Source of the DNA: UBA3006 sp036746695
GTDB lineage: Bacteria > Actinomycetota > Acidimicrobiia > Acidimicrobiales > Ilumatobacteraceae
Assembly (NCBI GenBank): GCA_036746695.1
Contig: DAIODP010000001.1
Span: 1,736,001-1,800,000, forward strand
DNA length: 64,000 nt
Direction: 5' to 3'
Made by a program: the position numbers and the translations under genes. The notes beneath the pieces were generated by a model that saw only the letters and a program-made list of their open reading frames with translations, was not told where the DNA came from and made no database searches. This document shows, piece after piece, positions 1-8,815 of this stretch. Each line of letters begins with the position of its first letter. Position 1 is the first letter of the stretch.

Positions 1-1
1 A

Positions 2-880
2 GGCGATTGCTTTATCGCAGCAGGCGTAGAGACAGTCAGTCGTTACGCGCACGGCGCAAGCGACATGGCGCCGAACGCAATCTTCAAGCCTTCGGGCGAG
101 CGCACCAAGTTGCGTGCAGGAGGCGGCCAGCCAATATGGACTGCACCAACAGGTTTGCCAGACGCTTACATCGCCATGGGCCAGACTGCAGAAAACGTTC
201 GCGAAGTTGAGGGTGTTACTCGCGAAGAGATGGACGCATTCGGTGCACGTTCGCAGCAGTTGGCTGTGAAGAACCAACAGAACGGTTTCTTCGAACGCGA
301 AATTACGCCGCTCACACTTCCAGACGGCACGGTTGTCAGCAAAGATGATGGCCCACGCGACGGCACCACAGCAGAAGGGCTTGCAGCACTCAAGCCAGTG
401 TTCCGCCCCGACGGCCAGATCACTGCAGGCAACGCATGCCCACTGAACGATGGTGCCGCGGCAGTCATGGTGATGAGCGCAAAGAAAGCTAAGCAACTTG
501 GCATCACGCCACTTGCACGCATAATTTCGTCGGGTGTTTCTGGGCTTAACCCAGAGATCATGGGCCTTGGCCCAATCGAAGCATGCCGCCAAGCGCTAAA
601 GCGTGCGGGCATGACGATTGACAACATCGACCTAGTCGAGATCAACGAAGCATTTGCTGCACAAGTAATCCCATCTGCCAAGCACTTGGGTATCAGCATG
701 GACAAACTCAACGTGCATGGTGGCGCAATCGCCCTCGGTCACCCATTCGGTATGACCGGCGCACGCATCATGACCACGCTCATCAACGGTTTGCAAAGCA
801 CCAACAAGACAGTGGGCATGGAGTCCATGTGTGTTGGCGGCGGCCAAGGCATGGCCATGATTGTTGAGCGCCTCAGCTGA
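2..880 (+). CDS. Acetyl-CoA acetyltransferase (thiolase), 5' truncated
   Basis: Thiolase-family enzyme that condenses or cleaves acyl-CoA in beta-oxidation or acetoacetyl-CoA formation. The frame is open from base 2 and reads GVETVSR before the first internal ATG at 65, so the gene starts upstream of the window and the N-terminal half with the nucleophilic cysteine is missing. Visible C-terminal motifs are NEAFAAQ, the GHPFGMTGAR histidine block and the final MCVGGGQG segment with the second catalytic cysteine. Its stop overlaps the convergent MFS gene by 8 bp. The family is clear; whether it is biosynthetic or degradative cannot be told. Confidence 0.93.
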   Translation, partial: GDCFIAAGVETVSRYAHGASDMAPNAIFKPSGERTKLRAGGGQPIWTAPTGLPDAYIAMGQTAENVREVEGVTREEMDAFGARSQQLAVKNQQNGFFEREITPLTLPDGTVVSKDDGPRDGTTAEGLAALKPVFRPDGQITAGNACPLNDGAAAVMVMSAKKAKQLGITPLARIISSGVSGLNPEIMGLGPIEACRQALKRAGMTIDNIDLVEINEAFAAQVIPSAKHLGISMDKLNVHGGAIALGHPFGMTGARIMTTLINGLQSTNKTVGMESMCVGGGQGMAMIVERLS

Positions 881-2054
881 TGTAGTTCAATTGTTCGCGC
901 CGGTTCAGTCGCCACAACATTAGTGCGGCCGAACCGGTAAGAACCGTCATCAGTAAGCCAACTGCGCCGAATGCGGCGAGTGCGCCAAATGCTCCGTAGA
1001 TAGATGGCGTGCTAAATGCCAACGTCATCGACATCAGCAAACCGGAAGCACCTGCCAAACCTTGGGCCGCAGATGCGCGGCCATGAGGCGCTGCTTTTGC
1101 AACCGCTGCTGCAGACGACGGATACATCAGTGCTTGTGCCACACCCTCAAATACGTTTAAAACGACGACCGGCGCCAACGTGCTGAATGCGCCGTAACCC
1201 GTGACTGCGGGAACAACAAGAATCATCATCCACAACGAAATCTTTTGTGGGTCGTACTTGTCGGCAAGTCGTCCACCGAATGTAGAGAAAATAAAAAACG
1301 GCACGGTGTACAACGCGAACGAAATACCCACCATGGAGTTACCGCCACCCAAGTCGGTGAGATACCTGTCCCATAGGGCATCGAAAATGCCAACTGGCGC
1401 CTGTATCGCCATAGCAACAATGACGGCAATGCGCACGCGCGGGTAGCGCAGTAACTCCAGGCTTGGCTTTCGCGAGTCGGTGGATTTAGGAAGTTGCGGA
1501 AAAGACCGAAACGAAATGGTGAACATCGAAATTAAGTTCACGAAGCCGAACAACAGGAATACCGAACGCAAACCGATTGGGTCAATCAGCAAGCCGCCAA
1601 ACAGTGGGCCGGCAACGAACCCCATCAGTTCAACTCCAGCAAGGCGGCCCAGGCGTTCGCCCCGGCGCTCTGGGTCGACATGCGCAATGAGCGCGCGAAC
1701 TGCGGGGAAGACGAAGCCGAACGACGATCCAATCACTGCTCGGGCTAAAACAAACTGGGGAAGGCCGGTGCCGAAAGCCATGAGCAACGAACCCAATGCG
1801 CCAAGCAACATGCCACCCATGATGAGCCGCTTGGTGTGGCCGCGGTCGGCAAACGGAGAAACAAATAACTGCACGAGGAAGCCAGTAAGAAAACCCGAAC
1901 CCGCAATGAGCCCAAGGCCCGAGTCGGGGAAACCGTAGGTGTCTTGCAAGTCGCCCAACGCGGCGAAGATCACCGAGTTGGATGTGGCTACGGCGAACGA
2001 ACACGCCATCAACAACAACGCGTCGGCGCGGTGATCACGCTCGCGAATTGTCAT
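873..2054 (-). CDS. MFS transporter
   Basis: Major facilitator superfamily permease of 393 residues with about twelve hydrophobic segments, probably a proton-coupled drug or metabolite exporter in the cytoplasmic membrane. The motif-A loop between helices 2 and 3 is seen as ADRGHTKR at residues 69-76, followed by GRLAG-type helix 5 glycines. The ATG at 2054 lies 6 nt after a TACACT hexamer (minus strand), which suggests a leaderless transcript and supports this start. It converges on the thiolase. The substrate is unknown. Confidence 0.87.
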   Translation of the reverse strand: MTIRERDHRADALLLMACSFAVATSNSVIFAALGDLQDTYGFPDSGLGLIAGSGFLTGFLVQLFVSPFADRGHTKRLIMGGMLLGALGSLLMAFGTGLPQFVLARAVIGSSFGFVFPAVRALIAHVDPERRGERLGRLAGVELMGFVAGPLFGGLLIDPIGLRSVFLLFGFVNLISMFTISFRSFPQLPKSTDSRKPSLELLRYPRVRIAVIVAMAIQAPVGIFDALWDRYLTDLGGGNSMVGISFALYTVPFFIFSTFGGRLADKYDPQKISLWMMILVVPAVTGYGAFSTLAPVVVLNVFEGVAQALMYPSSAAAVAKAAPHGRASAAQGLAGASGLLMSMTLAFSTPSIYGAFGALAAFGAVGLLMTVLTGSAALMLWRLNRREQLNYIS

Positions 2055-2060
2055 CGCGTC

Positions 2061-2066
2061 AGTGTA
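2061..2066 (-). promoter_or_regulatory. -10 hexamer of the MFS gene (leaderless)
   Basis: TACACT on the minus strand ends exactly 6 nt before the ATG at 2054. This fits an actinobacterial TANNNT -10 whose transcript starts at or next to the start codon. No Shine-Dalgarno sequence is visible. Confidence 0.5.
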
Positions 2067-2084
2067 CTTGTGGTGTTTGAAGTC

Positions 2085-2918
2085 TTAGCGGCCTAGTTCG
2101 TTTAGCACTGCATCGCCAAACGATGGCCATGCACTTAGTGCCCATTCATCAAACTCGCGATTGGTGAGTGCGAAGCACGCAACGTTGGCAACTGGGTCTA
2201 CCCATACAAATGTTCCGGTGCCACCGAAATGACCAAAGGTGGAAGAACTGTTGCGAGTAGCAGTCCAGTGCGGGTGCTTTGCGCCCTTGATCTCGGGCCC
2301 AAGGCCCCATGGGCACGGTGAGTAACGACCAAGGCCAGGTACGACACCTTCAAGTTCGTTGTATTGCACCGAGGTTGCTTCGGCAAATGTAGAACGCGCA
2401 AACAGTGTTGGGTGACGCATCTCGGCTGCAAACAACGCAACGTCGGCAAGTGTCGAGTGCACATCTTTTGCGGCCGAACCCAATAGTTCAGTTGACGACA
2501 TCTGCAGGGGAGCAAACACTGCTTCGAATAAATACTCATCAAAATCAATACCGCTGGATTCTGCAACATGCTGTGCAATCATGTCGTAACCCATGTTGGA
2601 ATAAATGCGTTTGCGTTCTGCGCTCACGATGGGCTCGACGGCATCGAAACCGTAACCACCAGCGTGCGCGAGCAGTTGTCGAAGCGTTCTTCCGTGCGGC
2701 CCAACTTCGGCGTCAAGGCTCGTGGTGCCGTCTTCAACTGCAATCAATGTTGCCCACGCGGTCATCACCTTTGAAACAGAAGCCAAACGAAACAGGTTGT
2801 TGGTGTCTCCGTGCAGATGCACGTTGCCGAATTGGTCGATTACTCCGGCTGCGGCACTAGTGACTGGCCACGTTTCGACGAGTTGAAACGATTGAAGTTG
2901 TGCAGCGCCCACAGGCAC
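2085..2918 (-). CDS. Beta-lactamase/CubicO-type serine hydrolase
   Basis: Class C beta-lactamase-fold serine hydrolase of about 277 residues, smaller than typical AmpC enzymes (about 360). From the GTG at 2918 the SxxK nucleophile motif is SVSK at residues 47-50, the YxN motif is YSN at 106-108, and GHFGGTG near the C-terminus replaces KTG. No clear signal peptide is seen, so it may be a cytoplasmic esterase or peptidase rather than a resistance enzyme. The start shares a base with the DAHP synthase stop (TAGTG), implying translational coupling; a second GTG lies at 2912. The open frame extends further upstream but only as a shadow of aroG. Confidence 0.82.
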   Translation of the reverse strand: MPVGAAQLQSFQLVETWPVTSAAAGVIDQFGNVHLHGDTNNLFRLASVSKVMTAWATLIAVEDGTTSLDAEVGPHGRTLRQLLAHAGGYGFDAVEPIVSAERKRIYSNMGYDMIAQHVAESSGIDFDEYLFEAVFAPLQMSSTELLGSAAKDVHSTLADVALFAAEMRHPTLFARSTFAEATSVQYNELEGVVPGLGRYSPCPWGLGPEIKGAKHPHWTATRNSSSTFGHFGGTGTFVWVDPVANVACFALTNREFDEWALSAWPSFGDAVLNELGR

Positions 2919-4270
2919 TAAGTATTGCTGCGAATCAGTTCTGCAACGCGGAATGCCAAATCCAACGACTGGCGAGCGTTGAGGCGTGGGTCGCACACCG
3001 TTTCGTAGCGCGTGTCCAAGTCTTCGTTGCTGACAGCTTCCGAGCCACCAAGGCACTCGGTCACATTGTCGCCCGTGAGTTCGATGTGGATGCCGCCTGG
3101 CCATGTGCCTTCTGCGCGGTGAGCCTTCACGAAGCCAACGATTTCGCTCATGATGTCTTCGAAGTTGCGGGTCTTGCGGCCGTTCGGCGCAGTGAAAGTG
3201 TTGGCGTGCATCGGGTCGCATGCCCACACCACTGGGTGGCCGGCGTCGCGCACCGCACGAAGCAATGGGCGTAGCGACTCTTCAACGCTGCTGGCACCCA
3301 TACGCGAAATAAGTGTGAGGCGGCCAGGTATGCGGGCGGGGTTCAGTTTTTCGCACAGCGACAACACGTAATCAACGTCGGTTGTTTTGCCAATCTTGCA
3401 ACCCAGTGGGTTTTCTACGCCGCGCAAAAACTCCACATGTGCGCCGTCTAGTTGGCGGGTTCGCTCGCCAATCCACAACATGTGCGCGCTGCAGTCGTAC
3501 CAACCGCCAGTAAGCGAATCTTGGCGGGTGAGCGCCTCTTCGTAGCCCAAGATCAGTGCCTCGTGGCTGGTGTAGACATCCACTTGGTGCAGTGCGTTGT
3601 TGGTCTCGGTGTCGATGCCGCAGGCGCGCATGAATGCAAGTGCGCGCTCTACTTCCGAAGCAACTTGTTCGTAGCGGCGGCCCTCTGCGCTAGTTGCAAC
3701 AAACTCTTGGTTCCAGGAATGCACGCGGTTCAGGTCGGCGAAGCCACCCTTTGTAAATGCGCGCACCAAGTTGAGCGTGCTTGCGGCCTGATGGTATGCC
3801 TGCACCAAACGTTGTGGGTTTGGCACTCGTGCATCAAGGTGTGCAGTCGGGTCGTTCACCATGTGGCCACGGAACACTGGCAACTCGGTGCCATCCACCA
3901 TTTCGGTGTCGTTCGAACGTGGCTTCGCAAACTGTCCGGCAATGCGGCCAACCTTTACCACAGGTACGCCCATGGAGTAGGTGAGCATCACTGCCATCTG
4001 CAAAATTACGCGCAACTTTTCGCGAATGTTTACTGCAGTAAATTCTTCGAAGCTTTCGGCACAGTCGCCGGCCTGTAACAAGAATGCGTTGCCGCTTGCC
4101 ACCTGGCCGAGTGCGGCCTGCAGCGAGCGAGCCTCACCTGCAAACACCAGCGGAGGAAACGACGCGATTTGTTTCAGTGCGCCATCAAGCTGCGCCGAGT
4201 CGGGCCAGTTTGGCTGTTGCACGGCAGGGAATGCATGCCATGAAGAGGGTGTCCAGTTACGTGTGCTCAT
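2918..4270 (-). CDS. aroG: 3-deoxy-7-phosphoheptulonate synthase, class II
   Basis: Class II (plant/actinobacterial) DAHP synthase of 450 residues. It condenses phosphoenolpyruvate with erythrose 4-phosphate as the first step of the shikimate pathway. LLQAGDCAESF at residues 64-74 carries the metal-binding cysteine (Cys70), and GQFAKPRS, CDPMHANT and ELTGDNVTECLGG match the class II active site. It is full length and starts at an ATG with a possible TACACT -10 about 13 nt upstream. It is coupled to the serine hydrolase downstream. The chorismate mutase fusion at 28719-29486 would act later in the same pathway. Confidence 0.97.
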   Translation of the reverse strand: MSTRNWTPSSWHAFPAVQQPNWPDSAQLDGALKQIASFPPLVFAGEARSLQAALGQVASGNAFLLQAGDCAESFEEFTAVNIREKLRVILQMAVMLTYSMGVPVVKVGRIAGQFAKPRSNDTEMVDGTELPVFRGHMVNDPTAHLDARVPNPQRLVQAYHQAASTLNLVRAFTKGGFADLNRVHSWNQEFVATSAEGRRYEQVASEVERALAFMRACGIDTETNNALHQVDVYTSHEALILGYEEALTRQDSLTGGWYDCSAHMLWIGERTRQLDGAHVEFLRGVENPLGCKIGKTTDVDYVLSLCEKLNPARIPGRLTLISRMGASSVEESLRPLLRAVRDAGHPVVWACDPMHANTFTAPNGRKTRNFEDIMSEIVGFVKAHRAEGTWPGGIHIELTGDNVTECLGGSEAVSNEDLDTRYETVCDPRLNARQSLDLAFRVAELIRSNT

Positions 4271-4318
4271 ACGTCAATGTTGAAGTGTACGAACTCGATC
4301 GCGCTAAACCCAGTGGGT

Positions 4319-5209
4319 TTAGACGGTCAGGAAATCGCCAGCGTCGTCGCGCAACGAATCAACGGCACGGCTCACCAAGCGGCGGGCTGCCTCTGCTGTA
4401 ACGCCAAGCTCTTCGCCAACCTGACGGAAGCTCTTGCGCTCGCCGTCATGCATGCCGAAGCGTGCTTCCACCGCGTAACGAGCACGCTCGTCCAAGGTGT
4501 TCAGCAGGTTGTCGAGCAAGTCGGTTTCAACCATCGACATCACGGCCTCTTCTGGGCTGATGTCGTCGTTTGGAACCAAGTCGCCAAGCGTTGCGTCGCC
4601 GTCGTCGCCAATGGTCTTGTCGAGCGACACTGGGGTGGTGAGGCGGTGCAGTTCGGCGTTCATCGAGTCGAGGCCTTCGGCATCGCCCGAGCCCTGACGA
4701 AGTGCTGCGCGCAATGTTGCCGAGCGATCGCCAGGAATACGAATGAGGCTCGCCTTCTGGTCGAGTGCGCGGCCGATGGCCTGACGAATCCAGAATGTTG
4801 CGTAGGTCGAAAACTTAAATCCACGGCGCCAGTCGAACTTGTCGACTGCGTGCTCGAGGCCCAAGTTGCCTTCCTGGATCAAGTCCAGCAAGTCCATGCC
4901 CTGTGGCAATGGGTAACGGCGGGCAATAGAGACCACAAGTCGGAGGTTGGAGCGGATGAAGTGATCCTTGGCCTTGGCGGCAGCGCGCAAATCGGCGCGA
5001 AGTGCTGCGCCACGCTCGCCGGCTGCCAGCTTTGCGGTGGCGTCACGGCCCTTTTCGATGGCCTTGGACAGGTTGCGCTCGTCCTCTGCGTTCAGCAGGG
5101 GTACTTTGCCAATTTCGTTGAGGTAGAGACCAATTGCATCAGACATGGGGGGACCGTTTCTTGGGGTTTGGGGGGTTTGGGGGGTTGCTATTAGTGGGGT
5201 GTTTGACAT
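4319..5209 (-). CDS. RNA polymerase sigma-70 family factor, divergent
   Basis: Sigma factor with regions 1.2 (YLNEIGKVPLL), 2 (RSNLRLVVSIARRY, DLIQEGNLGL, FKFSTYATFWIRQAI), 3 and 4 (FRQVGEELGVTAEAARR). Region 1.1 is absent, so it is a group 2-like alternative factor rather than the principal sigma. The -10-reading helix is altered: the usual WWIRQAIT reads FWIRQAIG. The region 4.2 recognition helix has Ala where sigma70 has Arg584. The start is uncertain; GTG 5245, ATG 5209 and ATG 5146 are all in frame without a clear Shine-Dalgarno, and the first 30 residues are a Thr/Pro-rich tail. It is divergent from nadD. Confidence 0.88.
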   Translation of the reverse strand: MSNTPLIATPQTPQTPRNGPPMSDAIGLYLNEIGKVPLLNAEDERNLSKAIEKGRDATAKLAAGERGAALRADLRAAAKAKDHFIRSNLRLVVSIARRYPLPQGMDLLDLIQEGNLGLEHAVDKFDWRRGFKFSTYATFWIRQAIGRALDQKASLIRIPGDRSATLRAALRQGSGDAEGLDSMNAELHRLTTPVSLDKTIGDDGDATLGDLVPNDDISPEEAVMSMVETDLLDNLLNTLDERARYAVEARFGMHDGERKSFRQVGEELGVTAEAARRLVSRAVDSLRDDAGDFLTV

Positions 5210-5361
5210 TAGTTCATCGGCAGAAATATTGGAAGGGGTTAGCACAAATTTTTTGAAACTTTTATTTCCATACAGGCATTGGCTTTCGTCGAACTCTGGG
5301 GGTTGGCTGAATTGCCCTCAGGTTGCAAATTGTCATGAGAGGGGTAGAAGCACGGCTTTCT

Positions 5362-5367
5362 TAGACT
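5362..5367 (+). promoter_or_regulatory. -10 hexamer of nadD (leaderless)
   Basis: TAGACT ends 6 nt before the GTG start at 5374, and no ribosome binding site precedes that codon. Confidence 0.5.
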
Positions 5368-5373
5368 GCAGGG

Positions 5374-5982
5374 GTGCCCCAAACCGTCATTCGCCGAGTC
5401 GGCCTCTTTGGCGGCACCTTCGACCCGCCACATGTGGGCCACCTGGTTACCGCGGTCAACGTTCGCCATGCCCTCAACTTGGATCTTGTGGTGTTGATGG
5501 TTGCGCATGACCCGTGGCAAAAGTCTTCCGAGCGCGGCGTCACTCGCGCGCTCGATCGGTTGGCGTTGGTTGAAGCAGCAGTGAGCAACGTGGAAGGTTT
5601 GGTTGCCGGGCGCGACGAGATCGACCGCGGCGGCCCAAGCTTCACTGCCGACACATTGGAAACAATGTCGCTCAAGTATCCGGATGCGCAATTGTTCACC
5701 ATCGTTGGTGACGACGCTGCTGCCGGCTTGCCAACCTGGGAGCGTGTCGAGTCTGTTGTTGCGCAATCACAATTGGTGGTTGTCGATCGGCCCGGTGTCA
5801 GCGTGCAGTTGCCCACTCAATTCGAATGGTTGCGTGTCGAGTCACCGCGCCTTGAAGTAAGCAGCACCGACTTACGTGCTCGCTTCACCGACGGACGACC
5901 GCTCGACTATTTGCTCACTGCACCCGTGTTGGCAGAAATCGAGAAGCGTGGTTTGTACGGCTCAGGTGGAAGAATCTCTTAG
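5374..5982 (+). CDS. nadD: Nicotinate-nucleotide adenylyltransferase
   Basis: Converts nicotinate mononucleotide plus ATP to deamido-NAD in NAD synthesis. It has 202 residues. The nucleotidyltransferase signature GLFGGTFDPPHVGH lies at residues 10-23 and the second ATP-binding motif SSTDLR lies near residue 165. The GTG start directly follows a TAGACT hexamer at a 6-nt distance. It leads the usual actinobacterial cluster nadD - LCP-like gene - rsfS with only 3 nt to the next gene. Confidence 0.96.
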   Translation: MPQTVIRRVGLFGGTFDPPHVGHLVTAVNVRHALNLDLVVLMVAHDPWQKSSERGVTRALDRLALVEAAVSNVEGLVAGRDEIDRGGPSFTADTLETMSLKYPDAQLFTIVGDDAAAGLPTWERVESVVAQSQLVVVDRPGVSVQLPTQFEWLRVESPRLEVSSTDLRARFTDGRPLDYLLTAPVLAEIEKRGLYGSGGRIS

Positions 5983-5985
5983 TTC

Positions 5986-7284
5986 ATGACTGCAATAGCT
6001 GCCCGACAACGAAAGCGTCTGCTTGCCGCCATGCTGTGCGGCATCGGCGCAGCGTGCCTTCTACCCATAGGCGGTGTGTATGGCGCGCGCACCTTGCTCA
6101 ATTCGTCGGGGGGCAAAAATGTTGATGCGTCGGGCGCGCTCAAGATCCCCGCAACACCCGCCGCGTTGTTGGTCACCGTCAACGACGTCAACGTTGCAAC
6201 TTCGCTTACCGCGTTCGTACTCGACCCATCGGGTGCTGGCGGCACCATTGTTTCCATTCCGGTTGGTTCGCGTGCCGAAATTATTGGCAACGAAACACCA
6301 CGCCGCGTGGGCGATTCGTTCACTCAGGCCGGTCTTGCTGCGTTGCAACTCGACCTAGAGGGCTTGCTCGATGTTTCGTTCAGCGTGGTTGGCGCAGTCA
6401 GCGCAACCGATATCACCAACGTGTTCAGCATGCTTCCCAATGTGGATGTCACTTTCGACGTTCCATTGATCAATACTTCGCTTGTCATGCCCGACCCGGC
6501 AACCACCACCACGGTGAAGCGACGTTCGTCCGAAACAACGCTGCCACCGCAACCAATTGCAACCGACACCGAAGTGTTTCCTGCAGGCACCCAAACGTTG
6601 ACCGCCGACCAAATGACCCTTACGTTGATGGCGCAAAAATTGAGTGAGCCAGAATTAACACGTTTGCCACGCATTAAGTCACTGTGGGCAGGCATTGCTT
6701 CGGCGGTTGGCACTGGGTTGCCTCCCGAACAACTTCAGCTTTCCCCAACGAGCACACCTAACGAAGTGCCTACAGACATCGGCACGTTTATGCGCCGTGT
6801 CTTTGCAGGCCCTGTTCAGGTTTGGCAACTGTCGGCCCAGCCGCTCAGTGGCGCCGACAACCCGGCGTTGCTCGACTTGTATGCACTGGATCGATTTGAG
6901 GTGTTAATGATCATGGCGAGTGTTGCGCCAAGTAGCCTCTCGCTTCCATCTGGCTCGCTAGCAATTCAAGTTGATAGCTCATTGAACGATGCCAACGTCA
7001 CGCGCGCAGTTGTCGAGCGCCTTAACTACATCGGTGCTTCGGTCGTGCTCATTCGCGAACTCACCGACACGCCGCCGCAGCAAACCACCTTCCGCTATTC
7101 CGATAAAGCAATGTTGGAGCTGGCAAAGGTTGGCCTCGAAGCAGTGTTGGGGCCGCTAAAATACGAGCAACTAAAAAAACCAGTAGAGGGAATCAGCGCC
7201 CAAATCGTTATTGGCCAGGACTTTGTCAACTTCCTTGGTTCGTCGCCGGCGCTGCCACCCACCACGATTGCCGCAGATGAATAA
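5986..7284 (+). CDS. LCP/LytR_C-like envelope protein, degenerate
   Basis: Membrane-anchored extracytoplasmic protein of 432 residues with one N-terminal helix (about residues 10-35), a central LytR-CpsA-Psr-like region, a Thr/Pro-rich linker near 190-215 and a C-terminal LytR_C-type domain (about 325-395). Active LCP ligases, which attach glycopolymers to peptidoglycan, carry an Arg/Asp pair in an IPRD-like strand. Here that position reads SIPVGSR, so catalysis looks lost. Its place between nadD and rsfS matches LCP-like genes in other actinobacteria. The family call rests on fold pattern and context. Confidence 0.65.
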   Translation: MTAIAARQRKRLLAAMLCGIGAACLLPIGGVYGARTLLNSSGGKNVDASGALKIPATPAALLVTVNDVNVATSLTAFVLDPSGAGGTIVSIPVGSRAEIIGNETPRRVGDSFTQAGLAALQLDLEGLLDVSFSVVGAVSATDITNVFSMLPNVDVTFDVPLINTSLVMPDPATTTTVKRRSSETTLPPQPIATDTEVFPAGTQTLTADQMTLTLMAQKLSEPELTRLPRIKSLWAGIASAVGTGLPPEQLQLSPTSTPNEVPTDIGTFMRRVFAGPVQVWQLSAQPLSGADNPALLDLYALDRFEVLMIMASVAPSSLSLPSGSLAIQVDSSLNDANVTRAVVERLNYIGASVVLIRELTDTPPQQTTFRYSDKAMLELAKVGLEAVLGPLKYEQLKKPVEGISAQIVIGQDFVNFLGSSPALPPTTIAADE

Positions 7285-7645
7285 CGCCGTCGTAACAGCA
7301 CGAGAGGTAGCCATCGTTGCTGCGCGTGCCGCCGACGAAAAGCAGGGCAGCAACATTCAGGTGCTTGACGTCGGTGATGTTCTTGCGATTACCGAAATGT
7401 TTGTGGTCACTAGCGCCAGCAACTCGCGCCAGGTGCGCACAATCGCCAGCGAAATCACTACCCAGGTACGCGAGCAACTAGGCCGTGCACTGCTACGAAG
7501 CGAGGGCGCCGGCGAACAACAGTGGGTGCTGCTCGATTACGGCGACGTGATTGTCCACATTTTCGCCGAGGAAATGCGCGAGTTCTACGAAATTGAGCGC
7601 CTCTATACCGACGTTCCTGTAGTCAGTTGGCAATCCTCGGGCTAA
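7277..7645 (+). CDS. rsfS: Ribosomal silencing factor RsfS
   Basis: RsfS/Iojap protein of 122 residues that binds L14 on the 50S subunit and blocks subunit joining in slow growth. The conserved core is visible: ITEMFVVTSASNSRQVRTIA, then WVLLDYGDVIVHIF and REFYEIERLY. The ATG at 7277 overlaps the end of the LCP-like gene by 8 nt, so translation is probably coupled. An upstream in-frame ATG at 7211 falls inside the preceding gene and would add a non-conserved tail. Confidence 0.95.
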   Translation: MNNAVVTAREVAIVAARAADEKQGSNIQVLDVGDVLAITEMFVVTSASNSRQVRTIASEITTQVREQLGRALLRSEGAGEQQWVLLDYGDVIVHIFAEEMREFYEIERLYTDVPVVSWQSSG

Positions 7646-7673
7646 GTTGTAGCCCTATTACATAACCGTTTAC

Positions 7674-7746
<73 letters not shown>

Positions 7747-7768
7747 CAAACACAGGGGGAAGTTGTTG

Positions 7769-8815
7769 ATGCTTGACGGTGCGGTTTCGCTTCGCGGTTT
7801 ATGCAAGTCCTACGGCGAACGCGCCGTAGTAGACAACATTTCCCTCGACATTCGCGCAGGCGAATTCTTCTCCTTGCTTGGTCCATCTGGGTGTGGAAAG
7901 ACAACCACGCTGCGAATGATCGGCGGATTTGAGCGCCCCGATAGTGGGCAAATCCTGATTGATGATCGGGACGTCACGTTCGACGAGCCAGAAGTTCGCC
8001 CACTGAACACCGTGTTCCAGAACTATGCGTTGTTCCCGCACCTCAATGTTTTTGACAACGTTGCCTTCGGCTTGAAGTTCGAGAAAAAGGGAAGTGTTTC
8101 AACCAAACCGGAAAAAGAACGTGTGATGCAGGCGCTGGAGTTGGTTTCTCTTGCCGCATTCAGCGAACGCAGGGTGCCGCAGTTGTCTGGTGGTGAGCAG
8201 CAGCGTGTTGCACTTGCTCGTGCTTTGGTGCTTGAACCTAGTGTGTTGCTTTTGGACGAGCCGCTTGGTGCGCTGGACGCGCAGTTGCGCTCGCGCTTGC
8301 AAGTGGAGCTGGCCTCACTGCAGCGCCAGATTGGCATCACCTTCATTTATGTGACCCACGACCAACATGAGGCCTTCACCATGAGCGACCGCATAGGTGT
8401 GATGCGCGATGGCAAATTGATTCAGGTTGGTGCTCCCAGAGAAATCTATGAAAAACCAGCAACAATTGATGTAGCAAAGTTTGTAGGAGCAGCGAACCTG
8501 TTGCCTGGCCGAGTTGTATCTACTGGGGTTGTCGAAGTTGCTGGAGTGAAGTTTGCGGCTCCGCAAAGTGCGCCACTTGGCGATGGCATGGTCATGATTC
8601 GCCCTGAACGAATTCATGTGGGTACTGGTTCGCAACAAGCAGTTATTGAACGAGTGACGTTTGCCGGCTCGTCGTTGCGAATCGCGCTCAACATTGGCGG
8701 TGTAAAGCTCGTTGCAGAAATTCCTAACGATGAGCATTCGCGTGATTTGGTCGAAGGTTCAACAACGAATATTGATGTACTGCCCGACGCAGTACGTGTA
8801 TTGCCGCTGATCTAG
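7769..8815 (+). CDS. potA: PotA-type ABC transporter ATP-binding protein
   Basis: ATPase of a spermidine/putrescine-type (or related amine/phosphonate) importer, 348 residues. Walker A GPSGCGKTT is at 38-46, Q-loop FQNY near 83, signature LSGGEQQ at 139-145, Walker B VLLLDEP at 159-165 and H-loop VTHDQHEA after it, followed by a C-terminal TOBE-like domain. The ATG at 7769 is preferred over two TTG codons at 7763 and 7766 because GGGGGA (7755-7760) lies 8 nt upstream. It is unusual in being convergent with its permease/binding-protein genes rather than in one operon with them. Confidence 0.92.
   Translation: MLDGAVSLRGLCKSYGERAVVDNISLDIRAGEFFSLLGPSGCGKTTTLRMIGGFERPDSGQILIDDRDVTFDEPEVRPLNTVFQNYALFPHLNVFDNVAFGLKFEKKGSVSTKPEKERVMQALELVSLAAFSERRVPQLSGGEQQRVALARALVLEPSVLLLDEPLGALDAQLRSRLQVELASLQRQIGITFIYVTHDQHEAFTMSDRIGVMRDGKLIQVGAPREIYEKPATIDVAKFVGAANLLPGRVVSTGVVEVAGVKFAAPQSAPLGDGMVMIRPERIHVGTGSQQAVIERVTFAGSSLRIALNIGGVKLVAEIPNDEHSRDLVEGSTTNIDVLPDAVRVLPLI

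Noticed and set aside
4277..5194. Long open frame on the plus strand opposite the sigma factor gene (305 codons)
   Set aside because: It is antisense to a gene with clear sigma-70 motifs; its composition (Cys/His/Gln-rich, no domain pattern) is typical of a shadow frame.
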